Assembly: GCF_041687175.1 (NCBI RefSeq)
Contig: NZ_JAWLCK010000005.1
Coordinates: 1-63,347, forward strand
Direction of reading: 5' to 3'
DNA: 63,347 bases
Origin: Lutispora sp041687175
GTDB taxonomy: Bacteria; Bacillota; Clostridia; Lutisporales; Lutisporaceae
Position 1 is the first letter of the stretch; the number at the start of each line of letters is the position of its first letter. The notes under the pieces were generated by a model. The model worked only from the letters and a program-made list of their open reading frames with translations, was not told the origin of the DNA and did no database searches. Below are positions 7,952-16,088 of this stretch, piece by piece. The position numbers were made by a program, and so were the translations under genes.

Positions 7952-8878
7952 ATGGTCAAGTTTGTATATGGAGATATAATCTTTGTGGAAAATTTATTGA
8001 TGAACTATTTAATACTATTTAGTACAGCAAAATTAACCAGAAGCCCTTATAAAAAAATTAATATTCTTCTTGCTTCTATAACCGGTGCTATTTATGCTGT
8101 TTTTTACTATTATCCAGGCTTTGAATACCTTTATACTTGGCTGCTTAAAATCATTTTTTCACTATTTATCATTGCTGTGGCATTTAATCCATATACCCTT
8201 AAAGAATTTGGAAGAATAATATTGGTTTTCTATATAATATCACTAATATTCGGTGGAGCAGCCTTTGGAATATACTACCTTATAAATGGAATTAAATTTT
8301 CATATAAAGGTGTATTTTATATAGAAAGCTTCCCTATCAAGCTTTTATTTGTATCTATAATTTCTGCTTACATATTTGTAAAGTTTTCGTGGGGATATAT
8401 TATTTCAAGAATAAAGAGAGAAAAAATACTATTAGATGTTTCGATACTAAAGGGAAGCAAAAGAATATGCTTAGTAGCCTTGGTAGATACAGGTAATTCT
8501 CTTACAGATCCAATAACTAATCGCCCTGTAATTATTGCCGAATATCAAGCTATTAAAGAACTTTTGCCTGAAGAAATCCAGAAGATATTTGATGAAAACA
8601 ATGAGAATAATTTGAATACCATAGCTTCAGTCTTATCCAAATCTGAATGGATGACCAAGTTCAGGTTTATACCCTTTAAATCCTTAGGCGTTGAAAATGG
8701 GATGCTTATAGGGTTTAAACCTGATGCAGTAAGCATTGAAGATAAAAGATCGAGAAACTATATTAAAGATACTATTGTTGCAATATATAACAAAAGATTA
8801 TCTAAAGACGGTGAATATAGCGCATTGTTGCATCCTGAAATATTAAGCAATTATAATGGGGGGAAAAATAGTGCATAA
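7952..8878 (+). CDS. spoIIGA: Pro-sigma-E processing aspartic peptidase SpoIIGA
   Basis: Membrane protease that cleaves the pro-peptide of sigma-E in the mother cell after a SpoIIR signal from the forespore. The N-terminal half (about residues 5-155) has five hydrophobic helices. The C-terminal half carries the aspartic-protease motif VDTGNSLTDP with the catalytic Asp at about residue 179. Length (308 aa) matches the family. The gene overlaps the start region of sigE, its substrate, exactly as in Bacillus. Confidence 0.95.
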   Translation: MVKFVYGDIIFVENLLMNYLILFSTAKLTRSPYKKINILLASITGAIYAVFYYYPGFEYLYTWLLKIIFSLFIIAVAFNPYTLKEFGRIILVFYIISLIFGGAAFGIYYLINGIKFSYKGVFYIESFPIKLLFVSIISAYIFVKFSWGYIISRIKREKILLDVSILKGSKRICLVALVDTGNSLTDPITNRPVIIAEYQAIKELLPEEIQKIFDENNENNLNTIASVLSKSEWMTKFRFIPFKSLGVENGMLIGFKPDAVSIEDKRSRNYIKDTIVAIYNKRLSKDGEYSALLHPEILSNYNGGKNSA

Positions 8879-9605
8879 ATTATTCAGGTTGTTAGCCCTT
8901 CAATTAATAATCTTGATAGCAAAACTAAAACAGCAAATGAAGCCTAATGACGAAGGTTGGATTCACTACATTGGTGGTAATGAAGCATTGCCTCCGCCTT
9001 TGGATATAGATGATGAGGTTGTTTGGATATCAAAGTTAAATGAAGTGGGAAGCAACGCAAGGTCAGTATTAATAGAAAGAAATCTTAGGCTTGTGGTCTA
9101 CATAGCCAGAAAATTCGAAAATACAGGTGTAGGCGTGGAGGATTTAGTTTCCATTGGCACCATTGGTTTGATCAAGGCAGTTAACACCTTCGATCCTGAC
9201 AAGAAAATCAAGCTTGCCACATATGCCTCTAGATGTATAGAAAACGAAATACTTATGTATTTAAGAAGAAACAGTAAGGTTAAATCAGAGATTTCTTTTG
9301 ATGAACCTTTAAATATAGATTGGGACGGAAATGAGCTACTGCTCTCAGATATTTTAGGTACTGATAATGACTTGATATACAGATATTTAGAAGATGAGAC
9401 CGATAAGGAGTTATTGGATATAGCACTAAAAAAATTAAATGAAAGAGAAAAAAGGATAATGGAGCTTAGGTTCGGATTAAATGACGGAGTAGAAAAGACT
9501 CAAAAAGAAGTGGCAGATATGCTTGGAATTTCGCAATCATACATTTCAAGGTTGGAGAAAAGAATAATTAAAAGATTAAAAAAAGAGATAAACAAGATGA
9601 TATAA
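8871..9605 (+). CDS. sigE: Sporulation sigma factor sigma-E
   Basis: First mother-cell sigma factor, made as an inactive pro-protein and cleaved by SpoIIGA. Sigma-70 region 2 is clear (IERNLRLVVYIARKFENTG, GLIKAVNTFDP), as is region 4 (TQKEVADMLGISQSYISRLEKR). The N-terminal ~25 residues are hydrophobic and basic, the membrane-tethered pro-sequence, before the YIGGNEALPPPL block. An in-frame ATG exists at 8856, but the GGGGGG run right after it is the ribosome site for GTG 8871 at about 7 nt, so I chose 8871. The gene overlaps the spoIIGA end by 8 nt. Confidence 0.96.
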   Translation: MHKLFRLLALQLIILIAKLKQQMKPNDEGWIHYIGGNEALPPPLDIDDEVVWISKLNEVGSNARSVLIERNLRLVVYIARKFENTGVGVEDLVSIGTIGLIKAVNTFDPDKKIKLATYASRCIENEILMYLRRNSKVKSEISFDEPLNIDWDGNELLLSDILGTDNDLIYRYLEDETDKELLDIALKKLNEREKRIMELRFGLNDGVEKTQKEVADMLGISQSYISRLEKRIIKRLKKEINKMI

Positions 9606-9621
9606 AACAAGTTATTTGTAT

Positions 9622-9650
9622 TCCAGATATATATATATCTGGATTTTTTT
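9622..9650 (+). terminator. Terminator after sigE
   Basis: TCCAGATAT and its complement ATATCTGGA form a hairpin followed by a T run. It separates sigE from sigG. Confidence 0.8.
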
Positions 9651-9673
9651 GATATTAATTAACTTATTTCCAT

Positions 9674-9702
9674 GAATAAAAAAAATAGCTATGGTAATAA
9701 TT
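9674..9702 (+). promoter_or_regulatory. Sigma-F/G-type promoter before sigG
   Basis: GAATA (9674-9678), a 14-bp gap, then GGTAATAATT (9693-9702), which fits the sigma-F -10 pattern GGnnAnAnT at all fixed positions. It lies about 35 nt before the sigG start. Forespore sigma-F is the known activator of sigG, so the assignment makes biological sense, but it rests on motif match only. Confidence 0.55.
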
Positions 9703-9735
9703 TAAATGTCTATTAAATAAAAAGGGTGTGCTGGT

Positions 9736-10509
9736 ATGATGATCAACAAGGTTGAAATATGTGGTGTGAATACTTCCAAACTGCCAGTTTTGTCTAATGC
9801 AAAAATGATGGAGCTTTTAAAAAAAATACGACAGGGTGATTTAGAAGCCAGAGAGGAATTCATAAAATGTAACCTCAGGCTGGTTTTAAGTGTGATACAA
9901 AGATTTAATAACAGAGGCGAATATGTTGACGATTTGTTCCAGGTAGGATGCATAGGTTTGATCAAAGCCATAGACAACTTTGATTTGGATCAGAATGTAA
10001 GATTTTCTACTTATGCAGTCCCCATGATAATAGGTGAAATAAGAAGGTACTTACGAGACAATAACTCTATTAGAGTTAGCAGATCATTAAGGGATATTGC
10101 ATACAAAGCTTTGCAAGTAAGAGACAAACTGATAAATATAAACTCAAAGGAGCCAACAGTATCAGAGATAGCAAAAGAGCTTGATCTACCGGTGGAGGAA
10201 GTGGTTTTTGCATTGGATGCAATACAAGATCCTCTATCTTTATTTGAACCAATTTATCATGACAACGGAGATGCAATATATGTGATGGATCAAGTGGCTG
10301 ATGATAAGAACAAGGATGAAAACTGGGTTCAGAGTATTGCTTTAAGTGAAGCTATGAGAAAGCTAAATGATAGAGAAAAGCTTATACTCAATCTGAGATT
10401 CTTCCAAGGAAGAACCCAAATGGAGGTGGCAGAAGAAATTGGCATCTCTCAGGCTCAGGTATCTCGCTTGGAGAAAACTGCTTTGAGCCATATGAGAAAG
10501 TATATCTGA
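9736..10509 (+). CDS. sigG: Sporulation sigma factor sigma-G
   Basis: Late forespore sigma factor. The N-terminal block NKVEICGVNTSKLPVLSN is characteristic of sigma-G. Region 2 (NLRLVLSVIQRFNNRGEYVDDLFQVGCIGLIKAIDNFD), region 3 (IRVSRSLRDIAYKAL) and region 4 (TQMEVAEEIGISQAQVSRLEK) follow. Length (257 aa) is standard. Two adjacent ATGs (9736, 9739) are possible. It has its own sigma-F-like promoter and its own terminator, so it is transcribed separately from the spoIIGA-sigE pair. Confidence 0.96.
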   Translation: MMINKVEICGVNTSKLPVLSNAKMMELLKKIRQGDLEAREEFIKCNLRLVLSVIQRFNNRGEYVDDLFQVGCIGLIKAIDNFDLDQNVRFSTYAVPMIIGEIRRYLRDNNSIRVSRSLRDIAYKALQVRDKLININSKEPTVSEIAKELDLPVEEVVFALDAIQDPLSLFEPIYHDNGDAIYVMDQVADDKNKDENWVQSIALSEAMRKLNDREKLILNLRFFQGRTQMEVAEEIGISQAQVSRLEKTALSHMRKYI

Positions 10510-10532
10510 GTGATTTAGCATATTGCAGCATA

Positions 10533-10564
10533 AAAAAGAATAGGGCACACCTATTCTTTTTTTT
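10533..10564 (+). terminator. Terminator after sigG
   Basis: AAGAATAGG pairs with CCTATTCTT around GCACA, followed by an eight-T run. Confidence 0.9.
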
Positions 10565-10742
10565 GGGCAGATGATTTCTCAGAGGTTGAAGGATACACTA
10601 TAGCCAATCTAATGGATATATAATATCGCAAAAGTAATTAACTTTGGTGACTCTAATGCTCATCATTACAAATTCAGGTTCTATTTCTGATGCATGTCTT
10701 ATATATTTTATATAGCACATGTATTAGAAATGGGGTGTTGAT

Positions 10743-10979
10743 ATGTTTAAAGCATCTGAATTAAGACAAAAAGAGATAATAAACATTGCAGATGGTAAAA
10801 GGCTTGGCTTTGTATCAGATGTGGAGATAAATATGGAAACTGGGATTATTGAAGCAATAATAATCCCATCAGAAAGCAGATTGTTCAGAATAATATCAAA
10901 GGATAACGATATTGTAATCCCGTGGGAAGATATCAAAAAAATCGGAATCGATGTAATATTGATTGATAAAAGTTCTTAA
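10743..10979 (+). CDS. ylmC: YlmC/YmxH-family PRC-barrel sporulation protein
   Basis: A 78-aa single PRC-barrel domain: SELRQKEIINIADGKRLGFVSDVEIN is the conserved N-terminal strand pair and VIPWEDIKKIGIDVILI the C-terminal strands. The family is conserved in spore formers; its molecular function is unknown. Position after sigG matches Bacillus ylmC. About 230 nt separate it from the sigG stop, with no further frame or clear element beyond the sigG terminator. Confidence 0.88.
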   Translation: MFKASELRQKEIINIADGKRLGFVSDVEINMETGIIEAIIIPSESRLFRIISKDNDIVIPWEDIKKIGIDVILIDKSS

Positions 10980-11057
10980 TAAAAATTATAAGTTTCAGCC
11001 AAGGGTGGGAAATGAATCAAAAAAGTGGGTCAAACTGCTATGTGTGCTGATATAATA

Positions 11058-11077
11058 TATAGTATAATTATACTATA
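11058..11077. repeat. Perfect 20-bp palindrome upstream of nrdR
   Basis: TATAGTATAATTATACTATA reads the same on both strands and contains TATAAT-like sequence 44 nt before the nrdR start. It may be an operator overlapping a -10 element. It does not match the NrdR-box consensus well. Confidence 0.5.
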
Positions 11078-11120
11078 AATAAGTGTAACACGAAGGAAAA
11101 GCACATTAGGAGGAATAGAA

Positions 11121-11582
11121 ATGAAGTGTCCTTATTGCGGATGTAATGAAAGCAAGGTAGTTGATTCGAGACCCGCTGATGAATATACTGTTATAAGACG
11201 CCGAAGAGAATGTGAAAGCTGTTCTAAGAGATTTACAACATATGAAAAGATAGAAGAAATGCCTTTGATAATAGTAAAAAGGGATGGCAGCAGAGAACTG
11301 TATCAAAGAAGCAAGATAGTGAACGGTATTCTAAAAGCTTGTGAAAAAAGACCTGTTTCTGTTAAAGATATTGAAGAAATGACAGACAGCATTGAAAAAG
11401 AGTTATATAACTCTATGGATAAGGAAATCGAAAGCAAAAGAATAGGGGAAATGGTTATGGCCATATTAAGGAAAGTAGATGATGTTGCCTATGTTCGTTT
11501 CGCTTCTGTGTATAAACAATTTAAAGATATAAATACTTTTATGGAAGAACTCAATAAATTAATGAAAGAAAACTCAAAATGA
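11121..11582 (+). CDS. nrdR: Transcriptional repressor NrdR
   Basis: ATP/dATP-sensing repressor of ribonucleotide reductase genes. The N-terminal zinc ribbon has CPYCGC and, about 30 residues on, CESC; it is followed by RRRRECESCSKRFTTYEK, the conserved DNA-binding hairpin. An ATP-cone domain fills residues 49-139. Length (153 aa) is typical. AGGAGG precedes the start. No ribonucleotide reductase gene is nearby, so it acts in trans. Confidence 0.96.
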   Translation: MKCPYCGCNESKVVDSRPADEYTVIRRRRECESCSKRFTTYEKIEEMPLIIVKRDGSRELYQRSKIVNGILKACEKRPVSVKDIEEMTDSIEKELYNSMDKEIESKRIGEMVMAILRKVDDVAYVRFASVYKQFKDINTFMEELNKLMKENSK

Positions 11583-11595
11583 TGATAAAAAGTTA

Positions 11596-11624
11596 TTGAC
11601 AGATAAATACAATGCAATTATAAT
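11596..11624 (+). promoter_or_regulatory. Sigma-A promoter of the cysE T-box transcript
   Basis: A perfect TTGACA (11596-11601), 17-bp spacer and perfect TATAAT (11619-11624). Confidence 0.88.
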
Positions 11625-11649
11625 AAAATCATACTATATTAGTCGGAAT

Positions 11650-11910
11650 TAAATATTCTAAAGGCTATGAATGGAAAGTGTAGGTAGTGAAGATACTTTT
11701 TCAGAGAGAGATTGCCATGGCTGAAAGCTATCTCAAAAGTATTTACCGAAAGTGCGTCCAGGAGCTTTAGGCTGAAGGGTATTAGGCCGTTACGGGAGCA
11801 ACCGTTATAAATGCATGGGTATGATGGTACCCATAGAGTAGTAATAAGAGTGGAACCGCAGAATAATACTGCCTCTTAATAGGAGATTCTCCTGTTAAGG
11901 GGCTTTTTAA
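11650..11910 (+). ncRNA. T-box riboswitch, cysteine specifier (TGC), controlling cysE
   Basis: The leader before cysE has the T-box sequence AGAGTGGAACCGCA (11847-11860). It ends in a terminator (11871-11907) with arms GCCTCTTAA..AGGAG and CTCCT..TTAAGGGGC plus a T run. In Stem I the 3' side GAAAGTGCGTCC places the specifier codon at 11753-11755, reading TGC (Cys), followed by a purine as in known T-boxes. Uncharged tRNA-Cys would stabilise the antiterminator and switch on cysE when cysteine is scarce. The specifier was placed by eye. Confidence 0.88.
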
Positions 11911-11939
11911 ATTTTAAATAATAAAAAAGGAGTGTAGCA

Positions 11940-12593
11940 ATGTTTAAAACATTAAAGGAAGACATATCTGTAGTAATGGAAAGAGATCCAGCTGTAAAAA
12001 GTAAATTGGAAGCTTTACTATGTTATTCGGGACTCCACGCTATAATTATGTACAGAATAAGCCATTTTTTCTATAACAAAAGAATGTTTTTAATAGCAAG
12101 GCTGATATCACAGTTAGCCAGATTTTTCACTGGAGTAGAAATACATCCAGGGGCAGTTATTGGCAGAAGGTTGTTTATTGACCATGGAATGGGAATAGTT
12201 ATAGGAGAAACAACAGAGATAGGTGATGATGTAACCTTATATCAAGGAGTAACCTTAGGAGGTACAGGTAAAGATAAAGGCAAGAGGCATCCCACAATTC
12301 ATGATAATGTGACCATAGGTTCAGGAGCCAAAATACTAGGTCCTATAACCGTAGGAACCAATGCAAAGATAGGAGCAGGTGCCGTAGTCCTGAGATGTGT
12401 ACCGCCTAGCACAACAGCTGTAGGAGTTCCAGCTCATACAGCCAGAAAAACAAATGAAATAATGAAGATTGACTTAAATCATACTGATTTACCGGATCCG
12501 GTGGAAAATAGAATCAAAGAACTTGAAGAAAGAATTAAGAATCTTGAAGAAGCATTGTTGAATTATTCAGGAGACTTGAAAAAATCCTGTTGA
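11940..12593 (+). CDS. cysE: Serine O-acetyltransferase CysE
   Basis: Makes O-acetylserine from serine and acetyl-CoA, the precursor for cysteine synthesis. An alpha-helical N-terminus (about residues 1-65) is followed by left-handed beta-helix hexapeptide repeats. These include IHPGAVIG, FIDHGMGIVIGET (catalytic His of the DHG motif), GVTLGGTGKDKGKRHPTI and VTIGSGAKILG. The C-terminal ~35 residues are a charged coiled coil. Length 217 aa. cysK is not adjacent. Expression is controlled by the T-box upstream. Confidence 0.95.
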   Translation: MFKTLKEDISVVMERDPAVKSKLEALLCYSGLHAIIMYRISHFFYNKRMFLIARLISQLARFFTGVEIHPGAVIGRRLFIDHGMGIVIGETTEIGDDVTLYQGVTLGGTGKDKGKRHPTIHDNVTIGSGAKILGPITVGTNAKIGAGAVVLRCVPPSTTAVGVPAHTARKTNEIMKIDLNHTDLPDPVENRIKELEERIKNLEEALLNYSGDLKKSC

Positions 12594-12611
12594 TTACTCA
12601 TAAAGATAAAG

Positions 12612-12650
12612 GCTAATATAATATTATTGATGGAATAATATTATGTTAGC
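12612..12650 (+). repeat. 16-bp stem-loop before pgeF
   Basis: Positions 12612-12627 pair with 12635-12650 (one G-U pair) around a seven-base loop. No T run follows; the ribosome site GGAGTGA begins two bases after the stem. It is therefore not a standard terminator. It may protect the cysE mRNA end or affect pgeF translation. Confidence 0.55.
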
Positions 12651-12668
12651 TTGGAGTGAATGATAGAA

Positions 12669-13484
12669 ATGGCATTTAAGATTAATAAGGCAGGAAATTT
12701 AATATATCTTACTATCCCCGAATTTTCAGATACGGGGATAGTAAGACATTGTTTTACGACAAAGCAAGGGGGAGTAAGCAAGGGCATTTATGCTTCTTTA
12801 AATACTTCTCCTTTTAAAGATGAACCTAAAGAAGTAACCAATAAAAATCTGGATATAATATGCAGCTCAATAGGTGTAGATTATACAAAGCTTGTAATGT
12901 CAAAACAAGTTCATGGAGACAATGTATTAGTTGTTGATGAAAACTTCTTAAAAGCGAAATCATCCGATAATCAACCAAGTCAGGGGTATGATGCACTCAT
13001 AACAGATCTGCCTGAAATTCCGCTTATGACTTTTTATGCAGATTGCGTACCTATCTTTCTACTTGATCCAGTCAATAAAGTAATAGGTCTTGTACATTCA
13101 GGGTGGAGAGGTACTGCATTGCATATTGTAGAAAAAACTGTTGAAAAAATGAAGAAAATTTATAACACAAAACCTGAACATCTATTGGCAGCCATTGGTC
13201 CTTCAATAGAGAGAGACTGTTTTGAAGTGGATGGAGATACAGCAGAAATATTCAGAAATAGCTTTAGCAACTATGATGAAATTGCTTTAATGAAGGGAAA
13301 TGGCAAATATCTGATCGATTTATGGTTGGCTAATAAGAAGATGCTCCTGGAGTCAGGGGTAAGACAGCAGAACATCAATGAAAGTCAAATGTGTACCAGA
13401 TGCAACAGGGAACTCTTCTTTTCACATAGGAGAGATAAGGGTAGAAACGGTAGTATGTCAGCTATTATGGAGCTGAATTGTTAA
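12669..13484 (+). CDS. pgeF: Purine nucleoside phosphorylase / laccase-domain protein PgeF (YlmD)
   Basis: DUF152 (Cu-oxidase_4) family protein. Members are reported to act on purine nucleosides and to correct peptidoglycan-edited muropeptides. The metal-site residues are visible in KQVHGDNV, FYADCVPI and VHSGWRGTALH. GGAGTGA at 12653-12659 is only 3 nt from ATG 12660 but 9 nt from ATG 12669, so I prefer 12669 (271 aa). It corresponds to Bacillus ylmD; the next ylm gene, ylmE, is displaced about 31 kb downstream. Confidence 0.9.
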   Translation: MAFKINKAGNLIYLTIPEFSDTGIVRHCFTTKQGGVSKGIYASLNTSPFKDEPKEVTNKNLDIICSSIGVDYTKLVMSKQVHGDNVLVVDENFLKAKSSDNQPSQGYDALITDLPEIPLMTFYADCVPIFLLDPVNKVIGLVHSGWRGTALHIVEKTVEKMKKIYNTKPEHLLAAIGPSIERDCFEVDGDTAEIFRNSFSNYDEIALMKGNGKYLIDLWLANKKMLLESGVRQQNINESQMCTRCNRELFFSHRRDKGRNGSMSAIMELNC

Positions 13485-13499
13485 CATGGAGGTAAGATT

Positions 13500-14216
13500 A
13501 TGAAAGTACTTGTTATAGAGGATGATTACGGTATCCAAGAACTTTTAAGATATAATCTTAAAAACAACGGATATGAAGTTATTATAGTTGACAATGGCGA
13601 TGAAGGTTATAATATGGCCCTTAAAGAAATGCCGGATATAATTCTGCTTGATCTTATGATACCTGGTATAGATGGATTAGAAGTATGTAAGAAGATAAGG
13701 ATGAATGAGCTTATAAGAAATATACCCATTATAATGGTTACAGCAAAGGGTGAGGAATTGGATAAGATATTGGGTCTAGAACTGGGAGCCGATGACTATG
13801 TGACTAAGCCTTTCAGTGTCAAAGAGCTTATCGCACGAATAAGAACTGTAATGCGAAGGATGAAAAATGGAGATAAGCCATCTAAAGAGCCTGAAAACAC
13901 AAACAGAAAAATTGCAATTGGAAATCTTGAAATAGATGAAGATAAACATGAAGTAAGAATCAATGGAAAGAAGATAATACTCACATTGAAAGAATTTGAA
14001 CTTTTAAAAATAATGGCTGAGAATCCAGGAAGAGTAATGACCAGAGACTTCCTTCTTGATGCTGTATGGGGATATGAATATGGAGGGGAGACCAGAACCA
14101 TAGATGTTCATGTCAGAAATCTAAGAAAGAAGCTTTGGGGAGATAATGAGGAAGGAATGATACAAACTATAAGAGGTGTAGGTTACAAATTTGAAAATCC
14201 AGGTGATTTGAAATGA
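13500..14216 (+). CDS. phoP: OmpR-family response regulator PhoP
   Basis: A 238-aa two-domain regulator. The receiver domain (about residues 1-118) has acidic pocket EDD and phospho-acceptor Asp51 in LLDLMIPGIDG, plus the conserved Lys in YVTKPF. The C-terminal winged-helix Trans_reg_C domain (about 140-233) includes LTLKEFELLKIMAENPGRVMTRDFLLDAVWGYE. Its stop overlaps the kinase start (ATGA). The pst operon immediately downstream supports assignment as the phosphate-starvation regulator. Confidence 0.92.
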   Translation: MKVLVIEDDYGIQELLRYNLKNNGYEVIIVDNGDEGYNMALKEMPDIILLDLMIPGIDGLEVCKKIRMNELIRNIPIIMVTAKGEELDKILGLELGADDYVTKPFSVKELIARIRTVMRRMKNGDKPSKEPENTNRKIAIGNLEIDEDKHEVRINGKKIILTLKEFELLKIMAENPGRVMTRDFLLDAVWGYEYGGETRTIDVHVRNLRKKLWGDNEEGMIQTIRGVGYKFENPGDLK

Positions 14217-15985
14217 GCAAAAAGATATTCTTATCTCTACTTTATGTGCTGCTAATAGGTTTTACCATTAGCGGCATATTATCATACGGCACCATCAGGT
14301 CTACATACAACAGTGTTGTAGAAGACAAGCTTATATCCAATACTCATTTGGTGGTTGAATTGATTACCGAGCGATTAAAGGGTTATGGTTCTGAAAATAT
14401 TGATGAATATGTAAAACAAATAAGAGCATATAACGATATTAGAATTACATTAATCGATTCACAGGGCAATGTTCTTGCAGATACCTATGAAGATATATCA
14501 AAGATGGATAATCACATAGATAGGCCAGAAGTAAAAAAAGCAATTTCAGGTAACTACAGTACAGAGAGAAGATATAGTGATACTATTAAGGCTGATTATC
14601 TGTATTACGCTATAGCAGCTAGATATCAGGATAATGATATAATCATTGTCAGACTATCCATGCCTTTGAATGAAATTGAAATGATTATAAGAAAATATTT
14701 ATATAATCTATTAATGGCTTTCGTGTTTGGTTTAGTTATAGCTTTGATTATTGGATATATTTCTACAAAAAAAATTGTAAAGCCTTTATCAAAAATTACA
14801 GAGACATCAGAAGAAATTGCAAAAGGGAATTTTAGTATTAAGCTGAAGATTAACGGTAATGATGAAATAAGTAAATTAGCGGAGACAATCAACAACATGT
14901 CACAACAGCTTCAGTATTACATAAATGGATTAAATACAAGAAACAAGGAAATGGAAGCGATACTTAGCAGCGTTGCAAGCGGGATAATTGCTATAGATAA
15001 GGATTATAGAATACTTTTTATAAATGACAATGCTAAAAAGCTATTGGATATACATGATGAAGAATTGACAGAAAGCCATCTCATCTATGTGCTGAGAAAT
15101 CACTACATTCATGAGTATTTAAGCAATGCCATTGAGAATGAAGCATATAAAGAGACGGAGATTACACTGAATTACCCGGAAGAAAAAATAATTAAGTTAT
15201 ATACAAATCCTATTATTGAAAGTAATGGGTTATATACTATAGGTATTATAATAGTGCTTCAAGATGTGACAAAGATAAGGAAACTGGAAAGAGCAAGAAG
15301 TGATTTTGTGGCCAATGTTTCACACGAACTGAAAACTCCATTGACATCTATAAAAGGTTTCATTGAAACATTGAAGGAAGGTGCTATAAAGGAAGAGAAT
15401 ACTGCTTTGAGATTCCTTGATATAATAGAGCATGAAGCTGAGAGGCTTGTTGAGCTCATAGACGGAATTTTATCCCTTTCAGAGTTGGAAGGAAAGAAAG
15501 AAAAGGAAACCAAAGAAAGCTTTGAATTAAGTTCAGCCATTGATGATGTAATACTTATGTTTAAATCTAAAGCAGAAAGCAAAGGAATAACAATAGAGAA
15601 GGTCATTAAAGAAAACATAGGCTACATATATGGAAATAAAGATCAATTCAAGCAGATGATGATTAACCTTGTTGATAATGCAATTAAATACTCCATGGAA
15701 GGTGGAAATGTTACAATCAAAGGGTATCTAGAGGAAAGTAAAAAGGTAATATCAATTGAAGATACAGGTATAGGAATTCCAGAGGAAGATTTGCCAAGAA
15801 TATTTGAACGATTTTACAGGGTGGATAAGGCCAGATCAAGAACAGGTAAAAGTGGAACAGGACTGGGATTATCCATTGTAAAGCATATTGCTCTAAGCAT
15901 GGGCGCCGAAATAACTGTAGAAAGCAAAATAGGTAAAGGCACAAAATTTAAAATAAGTTTTTCCAGTACAAAAAAAGGGCTTTGA
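14213..15985 (+). CDS. phoR: Phosphate-regulon sensor histidine kinase PhoR
   Basis: A 590-aa membrane kinase with helices at about 5-27 and 160-182 flanking an extracytoplasmic sensor region. These are followed by HAMP (about 183-235), a PAS domain (about 245-350), HisKA with the phosphorylated His at about residue 371 (VSHELKTPL), and HATPase_c with DNAIKYS, DTGIGIPEED and GTGLGLSIVKH. The organisation matches Bacillus PhoR. It is translationally coupled to phoP; a terminator overlaps its 3' end. Confidence 0.93.
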   Translation: MSKKIFLSLLYVLLIGFTISGILSYGTIRSTYNSVVEDKLISNTHLVVELITERLKGYGSENIDEYVKQIRAYNDIRITLIDSQGNVLADTYEDISKMDNHIDRPEVKKAISGNYSTERRYSDTIKADYLYYAIAARYQDNDIIIVRLSMPLNEIEMIIRKYLYNLLMAFVFGLVIALIIGYISTKKIVKPLSKITETSEEIAKGNFSIKLKINGNDEISKLAETINNMSQQLQYYINGLNTRNKEMEAILSSVASGIIAIDKDYRILFINDNAKKLLDIHDEELTESHLIYVLRNHYIHEYLSNAIENEAYKETEITLNYPEEKIIKLYTNPIIESNGLYTIGIIIVLQDVTKIRKLERARSDFVANVSHELKTPLTSIKGFIETLKEGAIKEENTALRFLDIIEHEAERLVELIDGILSLSELEGKKEKETKESFELSSAIDDVILMFKSKAESKGITIEKVIKENIGYIYGNKDQFKQMMINLVDNAIKYSMEGGNVTIKGYLEESKKVISIEDTGIGIPEEDLPRIFERFYRVDKARSRTGKSGTGLGLSIVKHIALSMGAEITVESKIGKGTKFKISFSSTKKGL

Positions 15986-15999
15986 TAGCTCTTTTTTTA
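15968..15999 (+). terminator. Terminator after phoR
   Basis: AAAAAGGGCT and AGCTCTTTTTT pair around TTGAT, with a T run. The hairpin overlaps the phoR stop codon. Confidence 0.75.
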
Positions 16000-16002
16000 G
16001 TT

Positions 16003-16041
16003 TTTACTTAGATTTAACAATATGATAATAGACACTTAACA
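16003..16041 (+). promoter_or_regulatory. PhoP-box-like array before pstS
   Basis: TTTACT (16003), TTAACA (16014) and TTAACA (16036) lie on an 11-bp phase; the fourth phase position (16025) is weak. Bacillus PhoP binds TT(A/T)ACA-type repeats at 11-bp spacing. The site is about 50-85 nt before the pstS start and just downstream of phoPR. Confidence 0.5.
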
Positions 16042-16088
16042 TGACTAGATTAATATAAAGATGTAATAAATTAGAGGAGGGAGAGAAA

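Noticed and set aside
10565..10742. Sigma-G promoter before ylmC (GCATG ... CATGTATT)
   Set aside because: The spacing of about 21 bp is too long for the sigma-G consensus.
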